Shown here piece after piece: positions 1-6,012 of a DNA stretch of 7,662 nt (its first letter is position 1; the number at the start of each line of letters is the position of its first letter). Source of the DNA: Anaerolineales bacterium (GTDB lineage: Bacteria > Chloroflexota > Anaerolineae > 4572-78 > NAK82); the NCBI GenBank assembly GCA_024643945.1, contig JAHELX010000284.1, positions 1 through 7,662 of the forward strand, read 5' to 3'. A program made the position numbers and the translations under genes. The notes beneath the pieces were generated by a model. It did no database searches and was not told where the DNA came from. It saw nothing but the letters and a program-made list of their open reading frames with translations.

Positions 1-802
1 CACCCACGCCCAGAGGGTTGAGCAGCTTGAGGCGGATACGCTCCGCTTCGTCCAGGGTAGAGACGATGTAACGCTCCAACGCCTCGAAGCGGCTGGCAGC
101 CAGCAGGCCGGCCCTATCCCTCCCTATCTTGGCCCGGAGGGCTTGCCGGGCTGACACCGGGAAAATCTCGGGCGTAAAGCCCAACAGCGTGCGGGCATTA
201 TCGGCGATGAAGGTTTCGATACGAGCGACATCTTCGGGCGTCTCCAGAATGTCAATCTTATTGACGATAACCACTACCTTTTTGCCCCAGTCACGAATAC
301 GTTGCAGGAACACACGCTCACTCTCGGTGAAGGGACGATCGGCGGAGGTCACAAAGAGCACCATATCGGAGCGCGGGACGAATTCCTGGGTGATGGCCTC
401 GTGCTCGCGTTGGATGGCGTTGGTGCCAGGCGTGTCTACGATGTTAATCTCCCGCAGCAACTCCATGGGAGCAGTTATTACGTCAATGTAAGACTCGGCA
501 ATAGTCCGCTCAGTCGTAGGGCCATGCTTAAGCAAATTGATGCGAGTGGTGGTGGGCGTGACCCCCTCCTCCAGCACCGGCTGGCCGAGCAAGGCGTTGA
601 TAAAAGCACTCTTGCCGGAGTTGAATTCGCCGACGACGACTAACAAAAAAAGCTCGTCGAGCTGGTGGATGGAGCGATCGAGGGTAGTCCGGTCGTCAGG
701 TGTTACGTCGAACCGGGCCAGGGCAACCCGCAGGTCACTCAGCCAGCGGCGCTCGTCGGCCAGGAGTTCCTCTTGTTGATTGGTGAGAATACGTCGGAGC
801 AT
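1..802 (-). CDS. Dynamin-like GTPase, N-terminal G domain (partial, cut by left edge)
   Basis: No ORF closes here because the gene runs off the window, but reading the minus strand from the ATG at 802 gives 267 open codons. The GTPase motifs are all visible: P-loop GEFNSGKS (residues 58-65), switch-I threonines in TPTTTR (82-87), DTPG (123-126), NKID (181-184) and SAR (217-219). The P-loop is preceded by a helical stretch of about 50 residues, as in bacterial dynamin-like proteins. Such proteins bind membranes and remodel or repair them through GTP-driven assembly; this role comes from the family and is not shown here. The start is fixed: an in-frame TAG lies four codons upstream at 814-812, no other start codon lies between, and a purine-rich ribosome binding site (AGGGGGAG, 813-806) sits 3 bases before the ATG. 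The helical stalk and any membrane-binding segment would be beyond the left edge. An Era-like or other septation GTPase is less likely, because the GEFNSGKS loop is typical of dynamin relatives. Confidence 0.9.
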   Translation of the reverse strand, partial: MLRRILTNQQEELLADERRWLSDLRVALARFDVTPDDRTTLDRSIHQLDELFLLVVVGEFNSGKSAFINALLGQPVLEEGVTPTTTRINLLKHGPTTERTIAESYIDVITAPMELLREINIVDTPGTNAIQREHEAITQEFVPRSDMVLFVTSADRPFTESERVFLQRIRDWGKKVVVIVNKIDILETPEDVARIETFIADNARTLLGFTPEIFPVSARQALRAKIGRDRAGLLAASRFEALERYIVSTLDEAERIRLKLLNPLGVG

Positions 803-805
803 AGA

Positions 806-813
806 CTCCCCCT
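806..813 (-). promoter_or_regulatory. Ribosome binding site of the dynamin-like GTPase gene
   Basis: The minus strand reads AGGGGGAG, then three bases, then the ATG. With the in-frame stop at 814-812, this site settles the start codon of the GTPase gene. Confidence 0.7.
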
Positions 814-830
814 ACGAAGCCCGTCGTTGC

Positions 831-929
831 CTAATACTGCAACCTCACTTCGGCCCGAAACGAGATTCCCTTCGGCCCAACCTCACCTGTGCCGGTGCGC
901 CAGAATGATATGTGAGGTTGTAGTACTAA
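831..929. repeat. Long imperfect inverted repeat filling the gap before the GTPase gene
   Basis: The left arm (831-850) and the reverse complement of the right arm (910-929) agree at 16 of 20 positions; the core pairing of 832-848 with 912-928 has only two mismatches, and each of these is a G-U wobble on one strand or the other. The arms enclose about 60 bases. Inside, CAACCTCAC occurs again at 878-886 (also at 840-848), CTTCGGCCC occurs at 848-856 and 870-878, and TTCGGCCCGAA (849-859) is a palindrome around one central base. Terminal inverted repeats plus internal short repeats in a 99-base unit look like a small non-coding mobile element (MITE-like) or a structured intergenic element. It lies 17 bases past the stop of the upstream gene. 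No run of T follows either arm, so it is not a normal intrinsic terminator. I see no obvious target-site duplication. Confidence 0.6.
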
Positions 930-945
930 CACAGCGATGAAACGC

Positions 946-1767
946 TCAATACACCGCGTCCGGGAAAGTACACACGCCAGCGTGATGGTACAGCCGCTTG
1001 AACATTCCCACTTCCAGCCCTGGCCAGGGCTCTCCCAGAATTCCATCGTGGATGGCCCAACTGCGGCCGCGTACCGTATGCGCCATTTCGGGTTGTCGAA
1101 ATGGGGTGGACCTATCGAGCTTTTCGAAGAGTTCGCCGCCAGGCTCAAATTCGCGGTGAATCCAATCCATCTTGCGCCGGCCACGGATGTAGTTGAACCC
1201 CTGCCATTCCAGAAAGATGGCGTTGTGATAGCCCAACGGGTTGGCCAGATAGATCTCGTGCCCGAGGGCTGCGGCAAAGTTTTCCACCAATTTCTGCTGG
1301 CGGCGCATTTGGTGGAGGCCACGCCGAATCTGGCCGGGGGCCAGACCCGCCTTCATGGCTCGCTCCTCCTCCTCCAGGTTGCGCCGCATCAGGCCAAATT
1401 TGGTCGGCTCGTCTGCCCAATCCCGATCTACGTTAAAACGCTCACTGGAGGGGTCATTGATAATGACGAGCAACACTTCAAGCTGATGATTGCCGGTATC
1501 GCCCAGCTCAAATTGGAAGAGTGGGTCTGGAAAGCCAGGGAAAGGGAGAACCCGGATACGCAGAAAGCCGCTACCTGGGTTGGCTTCCAGATGCACAAGC
1601 TTCACCCCCTCGGCGCTGGTCCAGGCAATGGGCTCAATCCCAAACTGAGCCAACAGGTCATCCGGGATGAGCCTCTGGTAAACGGCCATCTTCTGCTCCT
1701 CCGGCAGAGCGTTAATCTGCCGGATGGAACGCATCGGCACGCCATCGACCAGGATTGGCCCAGCCAT
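946..1767 (-). CDS. Conserved-looking protein of unknown function, coupled to smpB
   Basis: I do not recognise this 273-residue protein. It has no signal peptide, no transmembrane segment and no nucleotide-binding motif that I can see. Residues 1-45 are an amphipathic leader. Residues about 50-115 alternate like a beta-rich domain (FQFELGDTG, LEVLLVIIND). Residues about 125-165 are a highly charged helix (LMRRNLEEEERAMKAG and onward, rich in R, K, E and Q). The C-terminal third is rich in aromatic residues and His (NPLGYHNAIFLEWQGFNYIRG, HDGILGEPWPG, LYHHAGVC). The ATG shares one base with the smpB TAA (TAATG at 1769-1765) and is preceded by AAGGAGAG (1778-1771), so the start is well supported and translation is probably coupled to smpB. 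It ends in TGA at 948-946. Coupling suggests co-expression with SmpB but does not show a role in ribosome rescue. A soluble cytoplasmic protein is the best guess. Confidence 0.85.
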   Translation of the reverse strand: MAGPILVDGVPMRSIRQINALPEEQKMAVYQRLIPDDLLAQFGIEPIAWTSAEGVKLVHLEANPGSGFLRIRVLPFPGFPDPLFQFELGDTGNHQLEVLLVIINDPSSERFNVDRDWADEPTKFGLMRRNLEEEERAMKAGLAPGQIRRGLHQMRRQQKLVENFAAALGHEIYLANPLGYHNAIFLEWQGFNYIRGRRKMDWIHREFEPGGELFEKLDRSTPFRQPEMAHTVRGRSWAIHDGILGEPWPGLEVGMFKRLYHHAGVCTFPDAVY

Positions 1768-2237
1768 TATCTCTCCTTCCAGTGACGGGCAACCACGCGA
1801 TCTATCTCGCGGCGTGTTTCTTTTTCGCGCAGGGCGGCCCGTTTGTCGTACTGTTTTTTACCCCGGCCCAGACCCAACTCCACTTTGGCCAGGTTGTTCT
1901 TTAGATAGAGTCGCAGCGGGACCAGAGTGAAGCCCTTCTCCTGTAACTTGCCAGCAATGCGATTGATTTCACGTCGGTGCATCAGCAGCTTGCGCGGCTG
2001 GCGCGGCTCGTGATTGGCGTACGTCGCTTGATCGTAGGGGGCGATGTGGGCATTCATCAACCACAGTTCGCCTTCTTTGACCACGGCAAAGCTATCGCGC
2101 AGGTTCACATGGCCGGCACGGATGGATTTGATCTCAGAGCCAGTCAATACCAGACCTGCCTCATAGGTTTCTTCGACGAAGTAGTCGTGGCGAGCTTTGC
2201 GATTGGTGGCGATCGTTTTAACAGCGTCGGCGCTCAA
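1767..2237 (-). CDS. smpB: SsrA-binding protein SmpB (trans-translation)
   Basis: SmpB binds tmRNA (SsrA) and brings it to stalled ribosomes, so that the nascent chain is tagged for degradation and the ribosome is freed. The 156-residue product has the full family pattern: [17 protein letters not shown] (12-28), [12 protein letters not shown] (31-42), the barrel strand [20 protein letters not shown] (108-127), and the basic tail [19 protein letters not shown] (127-145), which forms the helix that enters the mRNA channel. The length is normal. The start codon is TTG (2237-2235): in-frame TGA lies upstream within the protease gene, no ATG occurs until residue 61, and GGGGA sits 5 bases ahead. 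The TTG overlaps the stop of the upstream protease gene in the sequence TTGA, and the TAA overlaps the next ATG. No tmRNA gene is visible in the window. Confidence 0.97.
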   Translation of the reverse strand: MSADAVKTIATNRKARHDYFVEETYEAGLVLTGSEIKSIRAGHVNLRDSFAVVKEGELWLMNAHIAPYDQATYANHEPRQPRKLLMHRREINRIAGKLQEKGFTLVPLRLYLKNNLAKVELGLGRGKKQYDKRAALREKETRREIDRVVARHWKER

Positions 2238-3481
2238 TTTGTCCCCAACAGAGATTCAACCGCCCGCTCTAACTGCGGGTCGCGCCCGTCGACGAAATCT
2301 TCCTGAGTGCGCTCCACGTAGACGTCGGGCACAATGCCCTCGCCCTTGATTTGCTTGCCGCTGGGAGTGAGCCATTCGGCAATCGTCACACGCAGTTCAG
2401 AGCCATCGGACAGGGTGTGGGGGATCTGGACGGTCCCCTTGCCAAAGGTTTGCTCGCCCAATATGGTGCCGCGGCCATTCTCCTGAATGGCGCCAGCCAC
2501 GATCTCGGACGCACTGGCGCTGCCCCGGTTGACCAGCACCACCAGTGGCACATCAAGGGCCACCCCACCCGGTTGTGCTTCGTAGGGCTGCTCTTTGCCA
2601 CCCTTCAGCCGCTCGATGGTGATCACGCCCTGGTCGACGAATTGGCTGCTGACGAAGATCGACTCATCGAGCAGGCCGCCGGGATTGTCACGCAAGTCAA
2701 AGATGAGCCCAGTCAACGGACCATCTGCTTCCAGAGTCTTGATAGCCTCAGCCACCTTGCCCGCGGCACCGCGGCTGAAGTCGGTGAGGCGGACATAGCC
2801 AATGTCGCCTTCCAGTCTATCGGACTCGACGACCTCGATTTCGATGCGAGCGCGTACAACGGATACGTCGAACGGCTCGTCAACGCCATCACGGAAAACA
2901 GTCAGCACCACGGTCATCCCCGCTGGCCCACGAATCAGGCCAATGGCCTCGTAGAGACTCAATCCTTGCAGAGACGTGCCATCCACCGCCAGCACGACAT
3001 CGCCCCGCTTTAGGCCCGCCTCAGCCGCCGGCTGACCTGCAAAAGGCTCAGCGATGACCAAGCGCCCCATCTCATCCATACGGACCGCAGCGCCGATGCC
3101 CTCAAAGCTGCCGCTCACGTCCTCCCGAAAAATGGCCGCCCGGTTCGGTTCGATAAAAGCGGTATTTTCGTCGCCGTAGCTATTGACCATCCCCCGGATT
3201 GCGCCGTAGACCCGATCAGGCTCAGCGGGCACGTCCCCATAGAAGTTCTCTTCAACAAAATTCCAGGCCTCCCAAAACACGTGGAACTCTGGCGGCACAG
3301 CCTGGTCACCGGCGCCGACCTGGGGCGATTGGAGAGCGGTGGGCGCTGCCACGGCTGGCTCCCCCACCAATGACTGCGTCGATCCCGAGACATAACCAGC
3401 ACTAAACGCCCCGAAGACCACCGCTACTGCCAGCACCACCATCGCCATTAACTTGATTATCACCTTAATGAAATCACCCAT
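2234..3481 (-). CDS. ctpA: Membrane-anchored S41 carboxy-terminal processing protease (second paralog)
   Basis: This is a serine protease of the CtpA/Tsp family, which recognises and cuts proteins at or near their C termini outside the cytoplasm. The 415 residues comprise a signal anchor (about 5-30), a linker rich in Ala, Pro and Gln (31-62), an N-terminal helical region (63-125), a PDZ domain (about 126-200, with FEGIGAAV and the AGLKRGDVV loop), and the S41 core (about 225-390). The Ser-Lys-Gln catalytic set is intact: Ser323 in GSASASE, Lys348 in TFGKG and Gln352. [11 protein letters not shown] (262-272) is the usual family signature. The ATG at 3481 follows AGAGGTGGGAAGGAT, a strong ribosome binding site. 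The gene begins 33 bases after the first protease gene and ends in TGA within the TTGA that starts smpB. It closely resembles its neighbour in order and motifs, including the shared tail DPQLERAV, which points to tandem duplication followed by divergence. Confidence 0.95.
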   Translation of the reverse strand: MGDFIKVIIKLMAMVVLAVAVVFGAFSAGYVSGSTQSLVGEPAVAAPTALQSPQVGAGDQAVPPEFHVFWEAWNFVEENFYGDVPAEPDRVYGAIRGMVNSYGDENTAFIEPNRAAIFREDVSGSFEGIGAAVRMDEMGRLVIAEPFAGQPAAEAGLKRGDVVLAVDGTSLQGLSLYEAIGLIRGPAGMTVVLTVFRDGVDEPFDVSVVRARIEIEVVESDRLEGDIGYVRLTDFSRGAAGKVAEAIKTLEADGPLTGLIFDLRDNPGGLLDESIFVSSQFVDQGVITIERLKGGKEQPYEAQPGGVALDVPLVVLVNRGSASASEIVAGAIQENGRGTILGEQTFGKGTVQIPHTLSDGSELRVTIAEWLTPSGKQIKGEGIVPDVYVERTQEDFVDGRDPQLERAVESLLGTN

Positions 3482-3514
3482 ATCCTTCCCACCTCTCTAT
3501 CGCTATTGCGCCCA

Positions 3515-4705
3515 CTACTGCTCTTCCTCTTGCAGATAAGCAACTGCCCGCTCCAATTGAGGATCTGTACCGCCCGCCCGATCCTCCTCGGTCGGAATGA
3601 CTTCGAGGTCGGGCTTGAGTCCCTCTCCGTCAATACGATGCTGGCTGGGGGTCAGCCAGCGGGCGACTGTCACATGCAACGACGACTGATCTGTCAGATC
3701 GTACACCAATTGCACCGAACCCTTGCCAAAAGTTTTTTCGCCGATGAGAGATCCACGTCCGTGATCCTGCAACGCTCCGGCCACGATCTCCGACGCGCTG
3801 GCCGTGCCGCCATTCACCAACACCACCAAAGGCAAATCGAGAGCCAGCCCCCCCTTTTTCACCGAGTAAAACTTCTCCGACTCGTCACGTCGATCCTCGT
3901 AGAGCACGACCCCTTCACGCAAAAACTGGCTGGTCACATCTACCGCAGCATCCAGCAATCCGCCGCCATTGTCGCGCAGATCCAGTATCAGACTCGTGAT
4001 ACCTGCCTCCCTCAAGTCCTGGAGGGCACGTTCCAGTTCACGGCCAGTCCGCTCGGTAAAGAGCCGGATGCGGATGTAGCCAATGGCAGGGTCCTGATCC
4101 AGGGTCCTCCATTCTACCGAAGGAGTCTCGATATTCTTGCGAGTAACGGTCACAACCATCGGATCAGCTACCCCAACCCGCTGCAGGGTAAGCACGACCT
4201 GGGTGCCCACTTCACCCCGGATGAGCAAAACGACCTGGTCGGATGTCATCTCGGGCGTGACAGGCGTGTCGTCTACCCGGAGCACCACGTCTCCTTCTTG
4301 CACCCCAGCCTGCTCGGCTGGCGAGTCGACCATAGGCGTGAGAATGACTTCCCCCGCCTGTCCCCGGGTTATGTAAGCGCCAATGCCTCCAAACTGGCCT
4401 TCCAGTTCTGCTTTTTCCAACGCCCGGGGCTGCGGTTCGACAAAGATCGTATAGGGGTCCTGCAGCGTGCTCAGGGCGCCGCGGATCGCGCCGTAGACGG
4501 GAACAGAGTCTTCGGGAATGTCACCGTAGAACTTGTCTTGGATGATGTGCCATACCTCCCAATACAACCGAAACTGGCTGGCTTCTTCGGGCGTAGGGCT
4601 GTTCCTGGTAAGGTACCAATGAGCGCCATATCCGGCGCCTGCACCCAAGCTAAAGATCATCAGTGTTGCCAGAAGCACCAGGGCAACTCGTGTCGAATTT
4701 CGCAT
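3515..4705 (-). CDS. ctpA: Membrane-anchored S41 carboxy-terminal processing protease (first paralog)
   Basis: This 396-residue CtpA-type protease is the first gene after the promoter at 4748-4776. It has an N-terminal signal anchor (about 6-28, LVLLATLMIFSLGAGAGYGA), a short linker, an N-terminal helical region (about 42-105), a PDZ domain (about 106-180; FGGIGAYI and AGVQEGDVV) and an S41 core (about 206-372). The catalytic residues are Ser303 in TASASE, Lys328 in TFGKG and Gln332, so it should be active. LDLRDNGGGLLD (241-252) matches the family signature. It lacks the longer linker of the second paralog, so its catalytic part probably sits closer to the membrane. The start is taken at the ATG at 4705, which gives a normal signal anchor. 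No good ribosome binding site precedes it; a short hairpin occupies that place instead. It ends in TAG at 3517-3515. Two different S41 proteases in one operon suggest different substrates or regulation, which is inference. Confidence 0.95.
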   Translation of the reverse strand: MRNSTRVALVLLATLMIFSLGAGAGYGAHWYLTRNSPTPEEASQFRLYWEVWHIIQDKFYGDIPEDSVPVYGAIRGALSTLQDPYTIFVEPQPRALEKAELEGQFGGIGAYITRGQAGEVILTPMVDSPAEQAGVQEGDVVLRVDDTPVTPEMTSDQVVLLIRGEVGTQVVLTLQRVGVADPMVVTVTRKNIETPSVEWRTLDQDPAIGYIRIRLFTERTGRELERALQDLREAGITSLILDLRDNGGGLLDAAVDVTSQFLREGVVLYEDRRDESEKFYSVKKGGLALDLPLVVLVNGGTASASEIVAGALQDHGRGSLIGEKTFGKGSVQLVYDLTDQSSLHVTVARWLTPSQHRIDGEGLKPDLEVIPTEEDRAGGTDPQLERAVAYLQEEEQ

Positions 4706-4718
4706 CAGTTTCTAACTG
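4706..4718 (-). promoter_or_regulatory. Small perfect hairpin touching the start codon of the first S41 protease gene
   Basis: On the minus strand CAGTT-AGA-AACTG forms a 5-base-pair stem with a 3-base loop directly before the ATG at 4705, in the place normally held by a ribosome binding site. The nearest purine-rich stretch, AAAGGTGG, lies about 17 bases upstream of the ATG; folding the hairpin would shorten that distance to roughly 4 bases. A role in translation start is possible but unproven, and so short a stem could occur by chance. Confidence 0.35.
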
Positions 4719-4747
4719 AGCCACCTTTATCTTCGAGACTTCAACTC

Positions 4748-4776
4748 ATTGTAACACGGCTGAATCGGGGGAGCAA
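4748..4776 (-). promoter_or_regulatory. Extended -10 promoter for the protease-smpB operon
   Basis: On the minus strand, -10 TACAAT (4753-4748) matches five of six consensus bases and is preceded by TGT (4756-4754), an extended -10 element. A weak -35, TTGCTC (4776-4771), lies exactly 17 bases upstream. Transcription would start near 4741, leaving a leader of about 36 bases before the ATG at 4705. It lies in the only sizeable gap between the nuclease and the protease genes. Confidence 0.6.
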
Positions 4777-4794
4777 ATTGGTTTTTAACAACCG

Positions 4795-6012
4795 TCAACA
4801 TTTTCGCTGCAGGCGCGCCCGGCGATATTCCAAGTCAGCCAGCCATTGATGGCGCTCAGGACGCGGAAAATCGGGCGCGCTGACGAGGGCGATGGCGGCC
4901 TGGGTCCACTGCGCTGCTTCGCGATAGTCGCGCGCTTTGTGTTCGTAAAACTTAGCTAATTCCACGTGCGCGTAAATGTGGCCACTATGTGCCGCCTGGC
5001 GCCATAAAGCAATTGCCGCCGGAAAGTTTCCCTGCCGCTTGTGCGCAAACGACAGCCGCCGCACCGCCTCCCAATACGCCTCCTCCGGCAGATTGTGCGA
5101 TAACCCGCATTCGTATAACCCCGTAGCCGTCTTGAGATGACCCAGATCCTCGAACAGTTTTCCCATCGCTATCAGGTCTAGAGCGTGTTCGACGGCCCCA
5201 CCAAGCGGGTCGCCGAGCAGTTCCGAGACATGGCTCAAGAGGGCAGCCAGCGAAAGCACGTCCATCGCGTTGTGATAAAAGACGCTCTTGAGAGGCCGCG
5301 CGTCACCGCTCCGCAAGTAGTCAAAATACAAACTGGGGATCACCCAACCAGGGACATCCTCCTCGGTTCGGACTGCATCCAAGATGTGCTCTTCGAGAGA
5401 GCCAAGGGCACGGCTGGAGAGACGGTCACGCCATAATCGCCGCGCTAATGGTAAAAGATCCAGATGGGCTGCAGATGCCAGTAGAGGCATTTCACCATTG
5501 GTGACGTAGCGTGCATTCAAAAGCGGGACGTCAAATGCTTTGCCGTTAAACGTTACCAGCGCCTGGCAAGGTTGAAGAAATTCGGCCAGCGCAGCCAGCA
5601 GCGCTGGCTCTTCCATCGGATCACGCATGAAAAATTGGGCCAGTTGAAATACTTCACCCGCGTAGCGACCGACCCCGACCAAAAAGGCATAGGTGCCTGT
5701 ACCGCCTGACAATCCCGTGGTTTCGGTATCGAGAAAGGCAAATGTGCCCGGTGCAACCCCGGCGAGGCGCGGCTCGCGCGCCCACTCAGCGATGACTTGC
5801 AGGGATGCGACGATGCGCAGCGAGGCCCGCCCCTGCCGATGCTCAAGCGGATACTGCCTTTCGACGAGGAAAACCTCACCCTGGGACGTTTCCTGAAAAC
5901 GACCCGGGACGATGTGGTCGATGGGATAAGGGATACGCGGACGCGGCGGCGGCAAATCGCGTGCGCCGACCTTCACGCCCAGTGATTTGAGTTTGTCAGA
6001 GAGTGAAACCAT
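4795..6012 (-). CDS. mrfB: YprB/MrfB-like DEDD exonuclease with C-terminal TPR-like region
   Basis: This protein of 405 residues has an RNase H-fold exonuclease domain of the YprB type. The metal-binding DEDD residues can be placed: Asp95 and Glu97 in FLDTETTG, Asp161 in FNGKAFDVPLL, and His247 with Asp251 in YHNAMDVLSL; LDLL (Asp185) is a further acidic site. The basic N-terminal 40 residues and the segment up to 90 precede the nuclease. Residues about 272-405 form helix pairs resembling tetratricopeptide repeats (ALDLIAMGKLFEDLGHLKTA, FAHKRQGNFPAAIALW, ELAKFYEHKARDYREAA). In Bacillus subtilis, YprB (MrfB) works with the helicase YprA (MrfA) in repair of mitomycin C damage; size, domain order and neighbour match. 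I chose the ATG at 6012, although the frame stays open to 6135: it gives the TAATG overlap with the helicase stop, and the extra 41 residues upstream are only antisense-like translation of helicase coding sequence. It ends in TGA at 4797-4795. Confidence 0.93.
   Translation of the reverse strand: MVSLSDKLKSLGVKVGARDLPPPRPRIPYPIDHIVPGRFQETSQGEVFLVERQYPLEHRQGRASLRIVASLQVIAEWAREPRLAGVAPGTFAFLDTETTGLSGGTGTYAFLVGVGRYAGEVFQLAQFFMRDPMEEPALLAALAEFLQPCQALVTFNGKAFDVPLLNARYVTNGEMPLLASAAHLDLLPLARRLWRDRLSSRALGSLEEHILDAVRTEEDVPGWVIPSLYFDYLRSGDARPLKSVFYHNAMDVLSLAALLSHVSELLGDPLGGAVEHALDLIAMGKLFEDLGHLKTATGLYECGLSHNLPEEAYWEAVRRLSFAHKRQGNFPAAIALWRQAAHSGHIYAHVELAKFYEHKARDYREAAQWTQAAIALVSAPDFPRPERHQWLADLEYRRARLQRKC

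Noticed and set aside
803..945. tmRNA or other structured RNA gene near smpB
   Set aside because: The gap is too short for tmRNA. It shows no tRNA-like acceptor or CCA end and no tag reading frame, and its pairing is that of a simple inverted repeat.
937..1785. 282-codon plus-strand ORF opposite the unknown gene
   Set aside because: The minus-strand frame has the ribosome binding site and the TAATG overlap with smpB. The plus frame has neither and would cross the smpB end. Since the minus-strand product is not recognised, I rely on this context rather than on homology.
2351..3013. 220-codon plus-strand ORF inside the second S41 protease
   Set aside because: It is antisense to the PDZ and catalytic regions and shows no motifs of its own.
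4781..4794. GGTT...AACC hairpin after the nuclease gene as a terminator
   Set aside because: The stem is only four base pairs, half of them A-T, with no T run after it. It is too weak to call.
4793..4798. TTGACG as a -35 element
   Set aside because: No -10-like hexamer lies 16-18 bases downstream. The TACAAT element is spaced correctly from TTGCTC instead.
3506..4849. 447-codon plus-strand ORF opposite the first S41 protease
   Set aside because: It lies fully antisense to a gene with clear S41 motifs. Its translation is of low complexity (rich in His, Arg, Gln and Pro) with no recognisable domain, as expected for a shadow frame in GC-rich DNA.
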